From NCBI GenBank assembly GCA_027405735.1, contig JAPEHQ010000012.1, forward strand, positions 1-64,000: a stretch of DNA of 64,000 nucleotides, written 5' to 3'. Shown here one piece after another: positions 20,654 through 34,830 of this stretch. A program made the position numbers and the translations under genes. This DNA comes from Mucor racemosus (taxonomy: Eukaryota > Mucoromycota > Mucoromycetes > Mucorales > Mucoraceae). The notes beneath the pieces are model-generated. The model was not told the origin of the DNA. It saw only the letters and a program-made list of their open reading frames with translations, and searched no databases. The first letter of the stretch is position 1; every line of letters starts with the position of its first letter.

Positions 20654-22182
20654 CTATTCAATTTGACCCAAAACCTCGCCCATTTTAATCTTTTGTCCAG
20701 CGGTAATTTTGAATTCGAAGGATTGTGGTGCTTCAAATACCAATACAACAGTGGATCCAAGGTAGAATCCACCCATTTCATCACCATAACGTAAAGCCTT
20801 ACCGCCTAAAATCTTGCTAGCTGATTTATATGTCACTTCAGTATATGTACCTAAAGGAATATCTTCTTTTTGATTGGTTTTAAGTGCCTCATCAAAGTTG
20901 ATTTTGATAGATCCAACATTAGTTGCTCCAACAGGAATCATTGAAAAGAATCCGTGCTTCCATTTACCAAGTAATGCCACTCTTTCATTCAAGACAAATA
21001 AATTTTGTAACAGATTTACAAAATAGGGTGATACAGAAAACAATTCACCAGCAAAATGTCTTCTAGTTTGAACAATCCAATTTGTAGGTGAATGGAATCT
21101 ATGATAATCTCCGGGTGCTAAATAGACAACACAAAAGAACATGGCATGTCCAGGTTTAACTTTATGATCGGTAATATCAGGGGTAACGTCTGCTAATTTG
21201 ACAAGTGCACGTTCATCCTTAGGATCAGTCTCTTCTGATCTTGCTAAACCATCAGGTCCAACTGCTGATTCTGTTTTTACTGAATGTCCTTCATTCATCA
21301 TATCATCTAATGAATATTCAATACCATTAACATTAGCAAATTCCTCTTCATCGACAATCTGAGGCGTATTTCCCAAAATCGCACTTTCTATAGGTGTAGT
21401 GGACTTTTCATCATTACCCAAAAGTGCATCCAATTTATAGGTAACTCCCTTAATTTGTTCAATATCTTGACCTTGAACAACACCAAAATGCAATACTTTA
21501 CCGTCAGATGGGGAAACAAGTGTAGCATCGGCAATAGGTCTAACTCCTTCTTTCAATTCTCGATAAAAAAATGCTGAAAGGTTGGGATAATCGTATAAAT
21601 TGGGATTCTTCATTTCGTTTAAATTACATCCAAAAATCCAACTGTATAATTTGTAGCCCATAGGACGGAGAGGCTCAGGGATTGTTAACGAGTTGAATGC
21701 TCCCCACAGACGAGACATGGATCTTAAAGGTAAAGCAGCTGCGACATGAACCTACATTTTTCATTGTTTGATAACAATATACAATTCTTGAATTCATATA
21801 AAAATTACCTGCCATGGGCCTGTTGCTACATATTTCTTGGGATGTTCCAATTTATCCTCTTCCCTTTGAATAACTCTACGATATTGTATAAATCCAATGA
21901 CACTTAGACCGAGTGCAACAGGGATTGGATACCATTTTGTTTCCGTATTTTTCCAACTATCAACCAATCGACCTAATAAAATAATTATTATACTGAGAAG
22001 TGTTGATATTTGTGATTTCCTTTACCAAACAAGGGCTTTTGTTGTTGCTGTTGTTGTTGTTGTTGTTGTTGTGGCTGTTGTCGAACAATTGAAGAGTGAA
22101 AAGATTTGCTGTTGTAAGCAAACTTTGTACTATATCGAACGGCTGAAATGTTCGGTTTTGAAAGTAATCTAATAATGACCAT
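20654..22182 (-). CDS. PSD1: Phosphatidylserine decarboxylase, mitochondrial type (right copy)
   Basis: Mirror of the left copy: exons 22182-22026, 21972-21809, 21751-20654, 472 aa, with the same presequence, polyQ run, membrane segment, LGST cleavage motif and introns. The encoded 354 residues of exon 3 after SMSRLW are identical to the left copy, and intron lengths match exactly. Two intact copies may double enzyme dosage, or the identity may reflect gene conversion or an assembly artefact. The downstream region differs from the left copy immediately after the stop codon. Confidence 0.95.
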
Positions 22183-22338
22183 TTTTCTAACAGAGATAAA
22201 AAAGAAAAGAAAAAAGAGGCGAATGTGGTACGGGAGGGGGAGGGGGGGGGGTTGCAATGACCCTTTTTTCTGGCCATGAAATGTTTGGTATATTTGGGAC
22301 AAATATATAATCATCTTTGTAGGTTATTTGATGGTATG

Positions 22339-23474
22339 GAAATGCCTCGATTTACAAAGAGTGTATTGATAGATCTTTCTATAATGAAATAAATATTCGA
22401 AATACTAAAAAGTTATTGTAATTGCCTTCAAAGTTGGAACAAACTGCCCGTTTTGCTGCGACAAAATTTGGTGCTTTACTGTATTGCAATTGAAATACAA
22501 TCCATTACTTACGGACTAAATGGATCAATTGAAACATAAAAATACAGCTGCATTATATGATATATATCTCCAATTACGCATAAAACACCCAAAATCATTA
22601 AAAAATCGACATCTTTAAAGGACTATTTTATGCATGTTTTGTATTAATCTGAAGCTCAAACTTGACCAAACTATTTTTTAAATCATGTAACTTCTTGCTA
22701 TATATTTCTCTTAAATCTTTGGGATGGTAAGAAAATAAGATCCAACCCACTTCTCAATCCTTACAACTATAAGCAAAAATTGGGTGAAACCGCTTTTCTT
22801 CCATTTTGATCTTGAAAATGTGTCCTTCCCTCTGCATCCTCTATCTCTATCTCTATCTCTATCTCTATCTCTACATCTCTGCATCTCTATCTCTTCTCTG
22901 TATACACTTAGGCAAAAATGATAGTAATTTTTTGAAAAATCATGTGGTTTGTGAAAACCACGCTTAAAAAAATAAACATATTTTTTTATTTACTATTTAA
23001 TACAAGAAAGAGGTATACGGTATATCAACTAATGCAAAATGTCATTTGGGTATTTTTGAGAATTTCATGCAGAATGTAAAATCATATTACTATTCAAATC
23101 GATATCACTAACAAAAATGTGCGATAAAATGAATAATTTAGACAAATTGTGTCAATTAAAAAATTTCAGCAAGCATAAATATACTTTAAGATAAAATAAT
23201 ATAAAAAAATTGACGTTAGATTCATTTTGATCAACTTTAAACCGTCTTTAAAATTTGTAAAATCAACTCTATTTGGGGACCATTAAAAGTGCCAAAACTC
23301 ATTAAATCACGGATTCTACCACACTTCACAGTGCCGTAGAGCTAAATCAAGTAGTGTTTTACCCAAGCTATAAATTAGTATTTTATAACATTACTTACTG
23401 ATATAGTAAATGCAATTTATTTAAGACTAAAAAAACTGTCTGTCAAACTATGCATTCATTGAAAAAAATTGAGA
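22339..23474. other. Spacer with a TATCTC microsatellite
   Basis: AT-rich DNA without supported genes. A (CTCTAT)n microsatellite with variants occupies about 22840-22895. Confidence 0.6.
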
Positions 23475-24330
23475 AATTTAGCCCGTAGGGCGATGCCGTA
23501 ATTGAAAGTAGCGAGATCCAGCGGCTAGGTCTCTTATATATACTATAATATATCCAAGTTTTAAATAAAAAAGTATTTTTTTCAACTTTTTCTTATGTTT
23601 AACCATGTGAGGTCTGAAAACTCAGTTTTTGTAGCGGACATTTTTGGGACTCATTTTACCCTTACCAACGCTCATGATTTTCATCAAAAAACAGAAATAT
23701 CACGTTTTGATACCAAAACCAACACCTAAATACACTACATTGTGAGAAAAAAGTGTAGCTATAACTAATACACATTTTATAAGGGCTTAATATGAAACGT
23801 TAAATAATAAAACTTTGTACTTTTATCCCAAAAACAATTTTTTGGTTATAGGATTTTCATGTAATGTTTTGTAATAAAGATATTTTTTATACTTAACTAA
23901 TCAAATAGATCACTAAATTCTGTATATTTATGTATTTTTTATTTTTATGATTAGTAGTATAATTGACTATAAATTTGTAAAATCAGAAAAAAAAAATCGA
24001 AAATATCAAAATTAATGATCTGGAGAAGAATAATTTTTGAAATTAATATTCCGCTTATAAGCCCTGTAAGTCTTAAAAATAAGAGATTTTGCAGTATTTG
24101 AAAACTTCTTCAAGAATCTACTATGCTGTACCCACCCAATTCAAGTTTATTACTATAAATCTTCACATCTTTTAATACTATGCAATAGTCTATTTGGTGA
24201 AATAAATTGTTACTGTCTAATTATCGTGCTAGAGTTGATTTACATTAATTTTTCGTCTTACATCTATATCTACAATGCCATAAACATAAACATGGCAATC
24301 ACTTGAGACAATAGTTAAGCGTAACAAAAT
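23475..24330 (+). repeat. Repeat E, copy 2 (partial)
   Basis: Matches 11750-12560 and 37690-38510 (shared GCCGTAATTGA, TTTGTAGCGGACATTTT, CTTAAAAATAAGAGATTTT). It ends inside the dynein-like fragment, of which only a short piece (ACATGGCAATCACTTGA, about 24290) remains. A second, isolated copy of the GC-rich core follows at 24377-24425. Confidence 0.75.
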
Positions 24331-25114
24331 AGAGCTGCCAATCATATGATATATTCGTTAAAAATTTTACAGAGGCCAGCCCCCCAGGGCGACGCTGTAA
24401 TTGAGCGTAGCGAGATCGAATGGCTAGAAGTGTTCCTAAGTTCAAAATGATTGGATTTTTTCAGAGTTACATTTACAAGCATTTATTTGGCTGTTGATTA
24501 TTGCTAAAACAGACTTCTGTGGACAAAGCCGTTATTCTTATTTTTCAAAATTTCGTACCATTTTTGATGGAGATAACTTTAGCTGCTAACACCATTCGAT
24601 GAAAAATTTCATGCTGTACGCACAAAATTAATAAGCTATGTATATTTGTATAACATTTTATGGAAAAATATGCGAAAAACTGATGTTTTCTAAAAAAAAT
24701 TTGTGTTTATTGATTGATCCGTTTACGACAAGAGTAAGATGGAAATTTATAATTTCATCAGTGTTTGAACACGATTTCACCACCACTACCACCACCATCA
24801 CCGCCGCCACCATTATACATTCAGAGCCTTTATATCATACCACCCTTATTAAGTAAACTACTCTCTATTATAATGGCAAACAAAGATAAGAGAATAATAT
24901 AGGCATATTGCGCATTAATCTTATAAAGCCAAATGATAAACCAAATTGACGAAATTCAAAATAAAATTCTTAATCATTTCAACGAAATGGCAAAACAAAC
25001 TTAATCTTCATCATAAATTTTCATGTATACAATGTCCAAGACCATTATTTTACTCAAAGAGCTACTGTAATATATATTTAAATAAATAAAAGGCTTTACG
25101 ACTGACTTTTATTA
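24331..25114. other. Spacer with isolated repeat-E core
   Basis: Holds CCCCCCAGGGCGACGCTGTAATTGAGCGTAGCGAGATCG-type core (24380-24425; described by position) and an (ACC)n run near 24780-24815. No supported gene; the 72-codon frame at 24638-24856 lacks a domain. Confidence 0.5.
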
Positions 25115-26867
25115 TTAATCATCTGTTTCCATTTTCTCATCCAAAGGTTCAATGCCACTTTCACTGATATGAACTGCACTACATTCCAATGTAGCAAGAT
25201 TCACAAGGACCATAATACCGGTTTCTGCAAATGAAGGAACCAGAATAACTCGCACTTTCTGACCTTTGGGGCCTAGTTTTCAATTTTCAATTCAAATCAG
25301 TACAAATAATCAATCATGGTTATTTTCAACCAATTTACCAAGTAATAAGCTATCTTCAAATTGAGGTTGATTACCAATAAAGTAAATATGGGGAGTTTTC
25401 TCGATAATAAAAGGATCTCTATCATTAAATGGGTAAGTCCATAAGGTATCGGGTGCAGAAGGTGCCATATGTCTCCAAAACATGCAAATTTCAGCCATTT
25501 TAATGCGGTCCGCTGTATCAACGTATTTATAAATATCATCTATATTTTGACCTGAAGTTCCAAGAAATCTATATTAAGCAATCAGCAAAAAGTACATTAT
25601 TTTACCAATAGAACTTACGTAACATCATCTACTTTACACCAATAAGGATTTGTTACATTATGAAATGTTGATAATCGATGAGCATTTTTAAACATGGAAG
25701 CGTGCATTGGTTGTTGAGGCATATGCAATGGTGCCGGATCTGTTGGGCCAGGCATTATATCTACATCAATTGAACTACAAATATCCTCCAGCATTTCATC
25801 TAACTGTAACATGGGTGAAGCATTAAATGTTGACGAATCGTAGCCATATTTTTTCTAATAAACAAATCTCGGATTAATTCTTATTCATAGCTGAAAAGAT
25901 CAAAACTATCTTACTGGCCCTTTGGTTTCATTTATTGTCCTTGTCGCCTTTGTAACAGAATTACCAGCCAAAATAACTCTGGATATATTAGAACTAGACA
26001 TTTCATCAGCTGAACTACCCAATTCACCACATAAAAACTCGGATAATAACTGAGTTTTCATGTCAAGTTGATCATCGGCTCCAATGTTTAAACCAGATAA
26101 AAGTGCAACAAATTTAGGATGTTCAGCATCTATTATATACGAGTTAGACTGATTCTGTGTTTATGTAAATATATATCTTTACTTTGTTCTGGTAATGGAT
26201 CTTGATCTGCCATACCGGGTAAACAAATATCAATAGCTTCAAATGCTCCTGTAGCTACTTCTTTACCCAAAATACCGACAATCATGCCTGTAACTAAAAA
26301 TTCTCTATCCAAACAGTTACCGGAAATCTCGACTCGACCAGATTCATCTTCCAAGGAAACAATGTCGGTGTCGCTTTTATATTTGACAGGTGTCTCTGGA
26401 TTGATAATTGAATCCTCGTCTTCCAAATTATTCATAACATTAGGCTTTGCTGGCATTTCCAAATAAATTGTACCCAACATGTAGCATAATTCTCCAGGTT
26501 GAATGTCGAGAATCTTGTTGATATATCGTGGTTTTTCTATATATAAAAATACGTTTAGCACTTAAGTTTTTATATTACAAGGGTAATTTACCATTCAACG
26601 ACATCCATTTTGATTTACATGCATCAGCTAATGCTTGGCGAATCTTCAATAAGCGAACATAATACATACTAGCATACTGTTGTTTATAAGAATGCTTCTT
26701 AATTAGCAATTGTTCTTTGAGCTCCTCCAATTGATCATAAGTCGAAGGTTTACGTTCAATGATTGTATGATCATCGGATGGTGAGCTACAGAATTGTGCC
26801 CTATATCAACAAAGTTTCAATAAAACGTTTTATCATTAAAGACTTTCTCTTACGCAGTTGAAGACAT
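25115..26867 (-). CDS. POLD2: DNA polymerase delta small (B) subunit
   Basis: Seven exons join in frame: 26867-26854, 26800-26592, 26536-26183, 26129-25915, 25854-25619, 25568-25339, 25272-25115; 471 aa. The second subunit of replicative DNA polymerase delta acts in the nucleus, bridging the catalytic and accessory subunits. Visible landmarks: KPRYINKILDIQPGELCYMLGTI in the OB-fold region, the inactive calcineurin-like phosphoesterase region with MPGPTDPAPLHMPQQP, and WRHMAPSAPDTLWTYPF followed by PHIYFIGNQPQFE, all hallmarks of POLD2. The C terminus is VPSFAETGIMVLVNL. The first exon is only 14 nt. It shares a 722-bp upstream region with the divergent acetyltransferase gene. Confidence 0.94.
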
Positions 26868-26896
26868 TTTCTAATCTAAAGAATATAGAGAATAGT

Positions 26897-26943
26897 AAAC
26901 GCGAAATCGAAAAGATTTACTTTACCGCGATTTGCATCGCGAA
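26897..26943. promoter_or_regulatory. Cluster of CGCG cores upstream of POLD2
   Basis: Three CGCG cores (AACGCGAAAT at 26898-26907, CCGCGA at 26925-26930, TCGCGAA at 26937-26943) lie 30-80 nt upstream of the POLD2 ATG in otherwise CG-poor DNA. They resemble MBF/E2F-type sites (ACGCGT, TTTCGCGC) that drive S-phase genes in fungi and animals. This is inference from motif shape and gene function. Confidence 0.4.
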
Positions 26944-27588
26944 TCAATGTGACCTGTTTAAACGGTTGAAAACGGTGCTACTTTTGTATAAATACATCAT
27001 ACCGATGAATTCATTGATCAAGAACAATAGTGGAAACTCTTGAGTGCTGTATGCATTATAGTAAATACAAAATGTTCAAAGCATTTAAACGTTGGATCGT
27101 ACAAGACATAGAATAAAATGAGAATATGGGATGTATGAGACAATTACAATACTAGACATGTAGCACTATCATTGTGATTTTGCCATACAAATATTGATTC
27201 TACTCTATTTTTTATTCAACTTCAAATTAACATGCATTTTCGTATGACAAATGTTGTAAATCTATCTTTACTCGTTCTAATTATTCATTTACTGGATTCA
27301 AATTATAAACAATTAATTGAACGGGTCAATGTCAATATGTATGCAATAAAAATGCAATAGCTATCTTGCAATAAATGACAGCCAAAGATATTTCCATGGC
27401 AACAAATTTGTATTAATGGTTTCCATGGATACCAAACTAACACAACTTGCAATGTCTCTTTTGCATGCAATCATAAAAATAAAAATAAAAAGAAGGTCAC
27501 TTCTTCAGCTCTTCTTTAGTTGCAATACTCGTTTCTTTCACGTTTCTCCTTACTTTTTTATATTGTCAATTATAATCTAACATCTAGT

Positions 27589-29260
<1,672 letters not shown>

Positions 29261-29269
29261 ACTCACCAA

Positions 29270-29335
29270 CTATCACCATCACCATCACCACCACCACCAC
29301 CACCACCACCACCACTACTACTACTACTACACTAT
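29270..29335. repeat. CAC/ACT trinucleotide repeat
   Basis: (CAC)n with CAT interruptions, then (ACT)n, immediately after the acetyltransferase stop codon in its 3' untranslated region. Confidence 0.9.
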
Positions 29336-29712
29336 TTAGAGTTGTAAATTATTAATACAAATGCATAAATATATATACATATACATATACATAAAACTTT
29401 CATTCATAAGGAGCGATAATCCATTTCAATAAAACTAAAAAAGCATTGCATGATGTAATAGATTTACAATTTCGCAACTTTTTACTATTTCTTGCGATAT
29501 AGTCTTGATTATTTTACTATTATTTCAGAACCCTGTTTTAAGTCTTTTGTATATTCTCAGACATAGATATTGAATACGGAACCCATTACAACAGGGATTT
29601 ATTAAACTTCCTTATATTATAGCAAGAAGACTCAAGAAAGATGAAAATACGCATGTAATAATATAAAGCAAAGATTGTATAAAAAGCGCCACACAAGGCA
29701 AATTTATGGGTT

Positions 29713-31155
29713 TTATTTTTTACTGGAAACGTTTTTACCCTGAACATAAACATGCTTCAAGTTTTGATCACTTCCATTAAATAAAAACTTTTCCAACTTT
29801 TGGTGCATAGTTTCACCACCCATTAAATCAATAGATCCACCCTCCAAATCAACCCAAAGTGCGTCAAATGCTTTTCCCTTTTCAAAATTACCGATTTGAT
29901 CTTGTAAACCTAATACTTGAGCACCTCCCAATGTAGCTAAAAAGATCAATTCATTTGGGCTTAATGGTGTGTAGTCTTTATCTTTTAAAATATCCCGGTG
30001 CATGATCTTTTGAGTTTTGGAAGCAAAAAAGGTTGACCTCACAGCATCCAACATGGAAGGAGCAAAACCACCTGCTACATCAGTACCTAAGCCAACTTTA
30101 ATGCCTTTTGCCAAGAATCGTCTAACATCACATACACCACTATGCAAAGAAAAGTTTGAATTAGCACAATGAGCAATACCAGTCTTGCGAGCAGCCAAAA
30201 GATCAATTTCATCATCAGTCATATGAACACAATGTGCCATGTAGGATTTTTCATTCAGCAATTGGTGATCATCATAAACACTAGTGTAATCTTTTGATTT
30301 GAATAAACTGCAAGTAAAATCAATTTCATCATGGTTTTCGCAGAGATGTGTTTGAATAGGAACATCGTATTCTTTTGCTAATTGACTGAGGCCTTGCATT
30401 AAAGGAGTACTGCATGTAATTGCAAAGCGAGGTGTAACAACTGGTGTGATAAGATCTGTTTTCTTTCCTTGTACGTATTCAATAAAAGTACGAGTATCAG
30501 CCAAACTTGTTTCTGTAGATTCAATATAATAATCGGGAGCATTTTGATCCATGTTAACTTTTCCTACATAAGCACGTTGTCCTAATTGCTGAATAATGTC
30601 AACTAATTTTTGGCAGGCACCTAAATGAATGGTAGCAAACCAACTACATGTAGTTGTACCATTAGAGAGAAAACGCGTGATAACTTTTTGGTATGCTTCA
30701 GTTGCATGATCGACACTTTTGAAAGCAGATTCACAAGGGAATACATGAGTTTCAAGCCATTCCAAAAGCTGAAGATCCATGCCGGATCCAGCAAACATGT
30801 ATTGAGGAGCGTGCTATGATGATTAGATTAATTTTAAGCATTAAAAATACGCCTCACAAATAACTTACTGCGTGCGTATCAACGAAGCCAGGAACAAGGA
30901 ATTGTTCAACACCTAGTTTATGGATCTTGAAAGATTGTTAACACATGTATTTTATTGCACATATTGAGTGTGTCTTACTTCTGCATCTTTAAACGATTGA
31001 GTATCGAGAAACTCTTGCAAATTTTCAACATCCTTTTCAACGTGTACAATGACACCTTTATTGTCAACAACTAATACTCCATTTGAAACAATATCTAATT
31101 GTTCAATAGAGATCGAATGAACGAGTGTACCATAATAAATAGCATATTCAGGCAT
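29713..31155 (-). CDS. Guanine deaminase (guanase)
   Basis: Three exons: 31155-30979, 30925-30869, 30813-29713; 444 aa, all in frame. It hydrolyses guanine to xanthine and ammonia in cytosolic purine catabolism. The amidohydrolase zinc ligands are visible: PGFVDTHAHAPQY (HxH), FATIH, a QTHLCEN His, HCVHMTDDEIDL His, and GTDVAGG Asp. The stretch NMDQNAPDYYIEST is typical of guanine deaminases rather than other amidohydrolases. Length matches the family (about 450 aa). The C terminus ends in SSKK. It is convergent with the acetyltransferase gene. Confidence 0.94.
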
Positions 31156-31199
31156 CGTAAAAAGAAAAAGAAATCAAGCCAGACCAAAACTTGGAAATC

Positions 31200-31929
31200 T
31201 TGAATGTCGACCTTCCATTTATACCTTTTGTAGTTATCTTTAAAACCAAGCTAATGCATGATCTCCATTGGCCAAGGTTGGTCACAGTAAATTGAAGATA
31301 CCGAGTATTTTCAAAATAGAATTACAGTGTGAGAATTCTTGCAGCTGTGGAATATGTTTACTGATAAGCTACTTTCAGGGGTATTTACAATTTTCGATTT
31401 ATATCATACTTTCTATTTTTAAATGAATCTATATATTGAGATAAACAATTATATCATCGTATTTCTAAATTTCAATTATTTTTACTTATATTAATGCATC
31501 TTTTGCTTGGACGTGCATCATGATAGGTCCTAGTCTCAATTATACCTAGTCGTCATGTACTTTATGGAGAAGACGTTTGATTTCTTTCTTGTTCGACAAA
31601 ACTCATAAAGATTTTAAAATTGGCACATCTTACATCAGATGTAGTTTCTGCTGATATTCTTTGTAGCCTTCTAAATTTTAAGCTGGTATATATACATCCC
31701 ATACAATTCTTTTGCTGTTGTAATGATTTTTCCTTCCTTAGGTGAAGGTATCTTTTTTGGACAGTTTTTTCAGAAATTATTTCTTCAGTGCAGAATAGAA
31801 AACATACAATGCTTCCACTCTCAATTTACCAGAAGTTCGAAAACATTGCCCACATTTTTGAAAATTTTTGCACACTTGTTTGAAACTAAATTGCTCAAAT
31901 GTCCAATGCTGTTTGTTCCTAAGTTTTTC
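31200..31929. other. Intergenic, nothing supported
   Basis: AT-rich flank of the guanine deaminase promoter side leading into repeat A. The 107-codon frame from 31723 enters the repeat and has no domain. Confidence 0.5.
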
Positions 31930-32868
31930 TTTTATGTCTCACGAAAGAATCAAAAACGCGTAAAATTCACTGCTTCTTCATTGAAAACTGGGTCTCATTT
32001 TTCATCCCTGCTCTACTTTTTGTTTTCACTAAATAACACCACTTAAACCGTATATTCCAATGTACCTGAGATGTTCAGCTTTAATCCAAAAACGAGTATC
32101 CGGAAATATCCTATTTTTTGCAGTTGGTATTAATTTTTCAGTGTTAATGTTTCGGATTTTTTACGCGTATTTCACTGCTAATGCATTGAAAACTTTGAGG
32201 CTCCAAATCTCTAAGAAAAATTAAGCTATACTAATACTTTCTAATAATAAAACTTACTTGTTTTGAAGTGCTCTATAACATATTTTAGTATAAAAAAATT
32301 CTGGGCACTTTTATTTTTTTTTCATTTTTTTTGACATTTTTGTAATAGATTTCAAAATATTTGTTAAATTGAGCAACATTTTTTTACATTCATGCAATCA
32401 CACTCGTTGAGCTCTCTCGGACTCAATTTAGTTTTTTTCAAAATATTGATTTTTCGTGGAGATATCCTCAAAAATGTGTACAAAAGGGTACCTTCATTTC
32501 TAGCTTCCATTTTCCCCTTGTATACCCTCATCCCAAGTTCTGAAACTGAAAAAAATTGATAAAAATCTTGCTTTCTCTACGAAAAATGCAGCTAAAAACT
32601 TTTTCAATAGCTTGATCGATAGATAATTTTTTTGCGTATCATTACTATTAATTATATTTTAAATATGCTTATCAAAAGTAATGTGTATCTTTAAAAAACC
32701 TCCAAAATTTCAATTGCATTTTGCGCACAATTTAATGTGAAATGTTTATCTAATTTTTATTTCGATGGATGCAGAATTCAAAGCTGTATAAAAACTATTT
32801 AATACGCTAGTTGGACTTACTTTGCAGCTCATGAGCCATTAAACAATTTTGTTTTTTGAACCATTTTT
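31930..32868 (-). repeat. Dispersed repeat A, copy 3, part 1
   Basis: Reverse complement of 9030-9960. It is interrupted at TTTTTGAACCATTTTT (32853-32868) by a 1.95-kb insertion and resumes at 34831. Confidence 0.8.
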
Positions 32869-33009
32869 TTTTTTTTTTTTTGTAGGGAAATAAATTTCTT
32901 TATTTCATTATTTAAAGTCCTATGACTGTACGCCATGGCGAAGTGAGAGATAAGACTGGATATGGGGGTTCGGGTTCTGTGTTATATGAAGCGTGTTTTA
33001 AGTGCAAAG

Positions 33010-33060
<51 letters not shown>

Positions 33061-33429
33061 AAGGGATGTGAAATACGACTCGGGAATTTTTGAGTACAAG
33101 ATTTGGTAATACGAGATATTTGAGAACAAAAGTTCTATGGTGAGGAGCAACTGTAATCAGGATTACAGTTGAAACAAATGTGGGATTGGGTTCTGGGTTT
33201 TAGGGAGTGAGGATAGGTTTGTGATCAGGGAATCGATGGTAGCTTCGCGGTCAGGGAGAGGGTGAGGGTAAGAATCCGGGTTCGGCAACAAGGAGGAGCA
33301 TATAATGTATTTCAATAGTAAACGGTATCAAGCTAGATGAAAGAGCCCTGAGAATAAGGCAGATGAAACATAAACGGTAAATTCAAATTTGGTTGATATA
33401 ATAGCTTCGCGCTAACCAGGCTACCAGAG

Positions 33430-34159
33430 TGCAGTGGAATTACATACTAAAAATGCTTGATAAAAAATAAAACAACCTAAATTCCAAGTGTCGCTCATAA
33501 GATATGATGCCACTTGAAATGTGAACAACAATAATAAACAAACGCTTCAATTGAACACAATAACAAACGCATGCTAAAAATATGAAATACCCTTTTTTGA
33601 ACCATACATGTCGTGTAGATGATAGAACCCTTGATCACGGCGCAATCAATTACACAAATGACATATATATCAAAACAGGATTCCATCCAAATCAATAATA
33701 ATAATAAGCAAAGATATCAATATAGTCAACTACTCATCTATATCAAAGTTGCACTATCAATATAAATAAGATTCAAGCATATAAAAAACTATCCCTTAAA
33801 AACCAAGGTTACATAAAATAGATATAACAGAAATAAACAAAACAACCATTTCCCAAAAGGTCGATATTGTCACACTTGACATACAATCCCTTATGGTCAA
33901 TGCTCTACACAATTTACCCCTTAAAATATCAAATCAATAACAATGTACTCAAAACTGGAAGATTACTAAATATACATCCATTCAAGTCTGATGGTATTCA
34001 AGTTCTCCAAATCACTATAAATACCCTCATACTTTTCAATTATTTTAAATCTTCAGAAATCTTTTGCAATAAAAACTTTAGCTGATTATAATTGTATTTC
34101 TACTGCTTTTATTTTTTATATTTCTTTTATTTTAGTAAATAACTTCGTCATTTACTGTA
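33430..34159. mobile_element. MITE-like element B, copy 1 (730 bp)
   Basis: Closely matches 36619-37345. Ends are TGCAGTGGAATTAC and, reversed, TACAGTAAATGACG. The flanking pair is CAGAG/CAGGG (33425-33429, 34160-34164), a 5-bp duplication with one change. Short frames inside (33495-33695, 33867-34085) recur in the other copy but have no domains. Confidence 0.75.
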
Positions 34160-34178
34160 CAGGGCACCACTTCTGGAG

Positions 34179-34541
34179 TAGGAATGGGCTTCGATTCGAG
34201 TTTGAATCGAGTTTTAACGGAAACGGCCATTCGATTCGAGTTGGAAAACGGCCCGTTCTTTTGTAACCCAGATAAAAAACGGGGTGGGAGCAAGTATTGG
34301 TTTGCCTTAAGGAGGCTGTTAATAGCAACATTGTCAAGTTAATATGGGATTATGAATTGATAATAGCATATTTGACAGTTTCACAACTTGAAGTATTTTT
34401 TCAATCCTGTTTTCGAGCTTAGCTAACAAAAAAAAAAAAGAAGAAACTCGAATACCCTCATTCGAGTTTGCATAAAAAACGGCCCGTTAAAGCAGTCAAA
34501 CTCGGTTAACCGTAATACGATGCGTTGTTTGTGAAATCCTA
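34179..34541. mobile_element. hAT-derived MITE (363 bp) with perfect 8-bp target duplication
   Basis: Starts TAGGAATGGGCTTCGATTCG and ends GTGAAATCCTA, flanked by TTCTGGAG on both sides (34171-34178, 34542-34549). Both ends match those of the complete hAT at 58381-62531 (right end reversed CTTCGATTCGAGTTTGAATC; left end CGTATTAYGGTYAACCGAGT). It is an internal-deletion derivative, presumably mobilised by that transposase. Confidence 0.9.
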
Positions 34542-34830
34542 TTCTGGAGTATATCACTGAGGCCTATGAGACTTTCCACGGCCCATATATACAACATGGC
34601 ACCAAAGGAGAAAAAAACCAAAATATAACAAAAGACATCCTACGAAAGGACTGATACATGTAGCGTGAGCGTTAGGGGTTCATAGTATTTTCAACGTGTC
34701 ATTCCACAGCTTGGATGAAAGGTTCGGTGGTGACCTTTCTACGATTGTCCAGATCGCACTGAAGAACAGTTCCCTCTATACCATACCTCGAGATGGATAG
34801 ATGGAAGAAAGGTGTTTTTGAACCATTTTT

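Larger units (their letters stand above)
19015..22338. repeat. Right arm of about 3.3-kb inverted repeat
   Basis: Reverse complement of 4421-7700. Near-identity runs from 22338 to the PSD stop at 20654 and then ends abruptly. The right arm has about 65 extra bases next to the stop, including a run of about 29 T (20591-20623) that would be an A-run on the gene strand. Beyond that, the arms remain alignable but diverged. Confidence 0.9.
32869..34814 (-). mobile_element. Retroposon-like insertion with 16-bp target duplication
   Basis: The insertion is flanked by TTTTTGAACCATTTTT at 32853-32868 and 34815-34830. On the minus strand it ends with AATAAAGAAATTTATTTCCC then a poly-A tail (poly-T on the plus strand, 32864-32881), as expected of target-primed LINE/SINE retroposition. 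An internal A-run of over 40 bases lies at about 33017-33059. No reverse transcriptase domain is recognisable, so it is a 5'-truncated or non-autonomous copy. It was later invaded by element B (33430-34159) and a hAT-derived MITE (34179-34541). Confidence 0.75.

Noticed and set aside
19999..20787. 262-codon minus-strand frame as one protein
   Set aside because: Its first part is PSD read in another frame plus a poly-Lys/Phe-Ser low-complexity bridge; only the last 138 codons from ATG 20415 are conserved in the other arm.
33495..34085. Short frames repeated in 36580-37272
   Set aside because: They belong to element B copies, have no domain, and their conservation follows from the DNA duplication.
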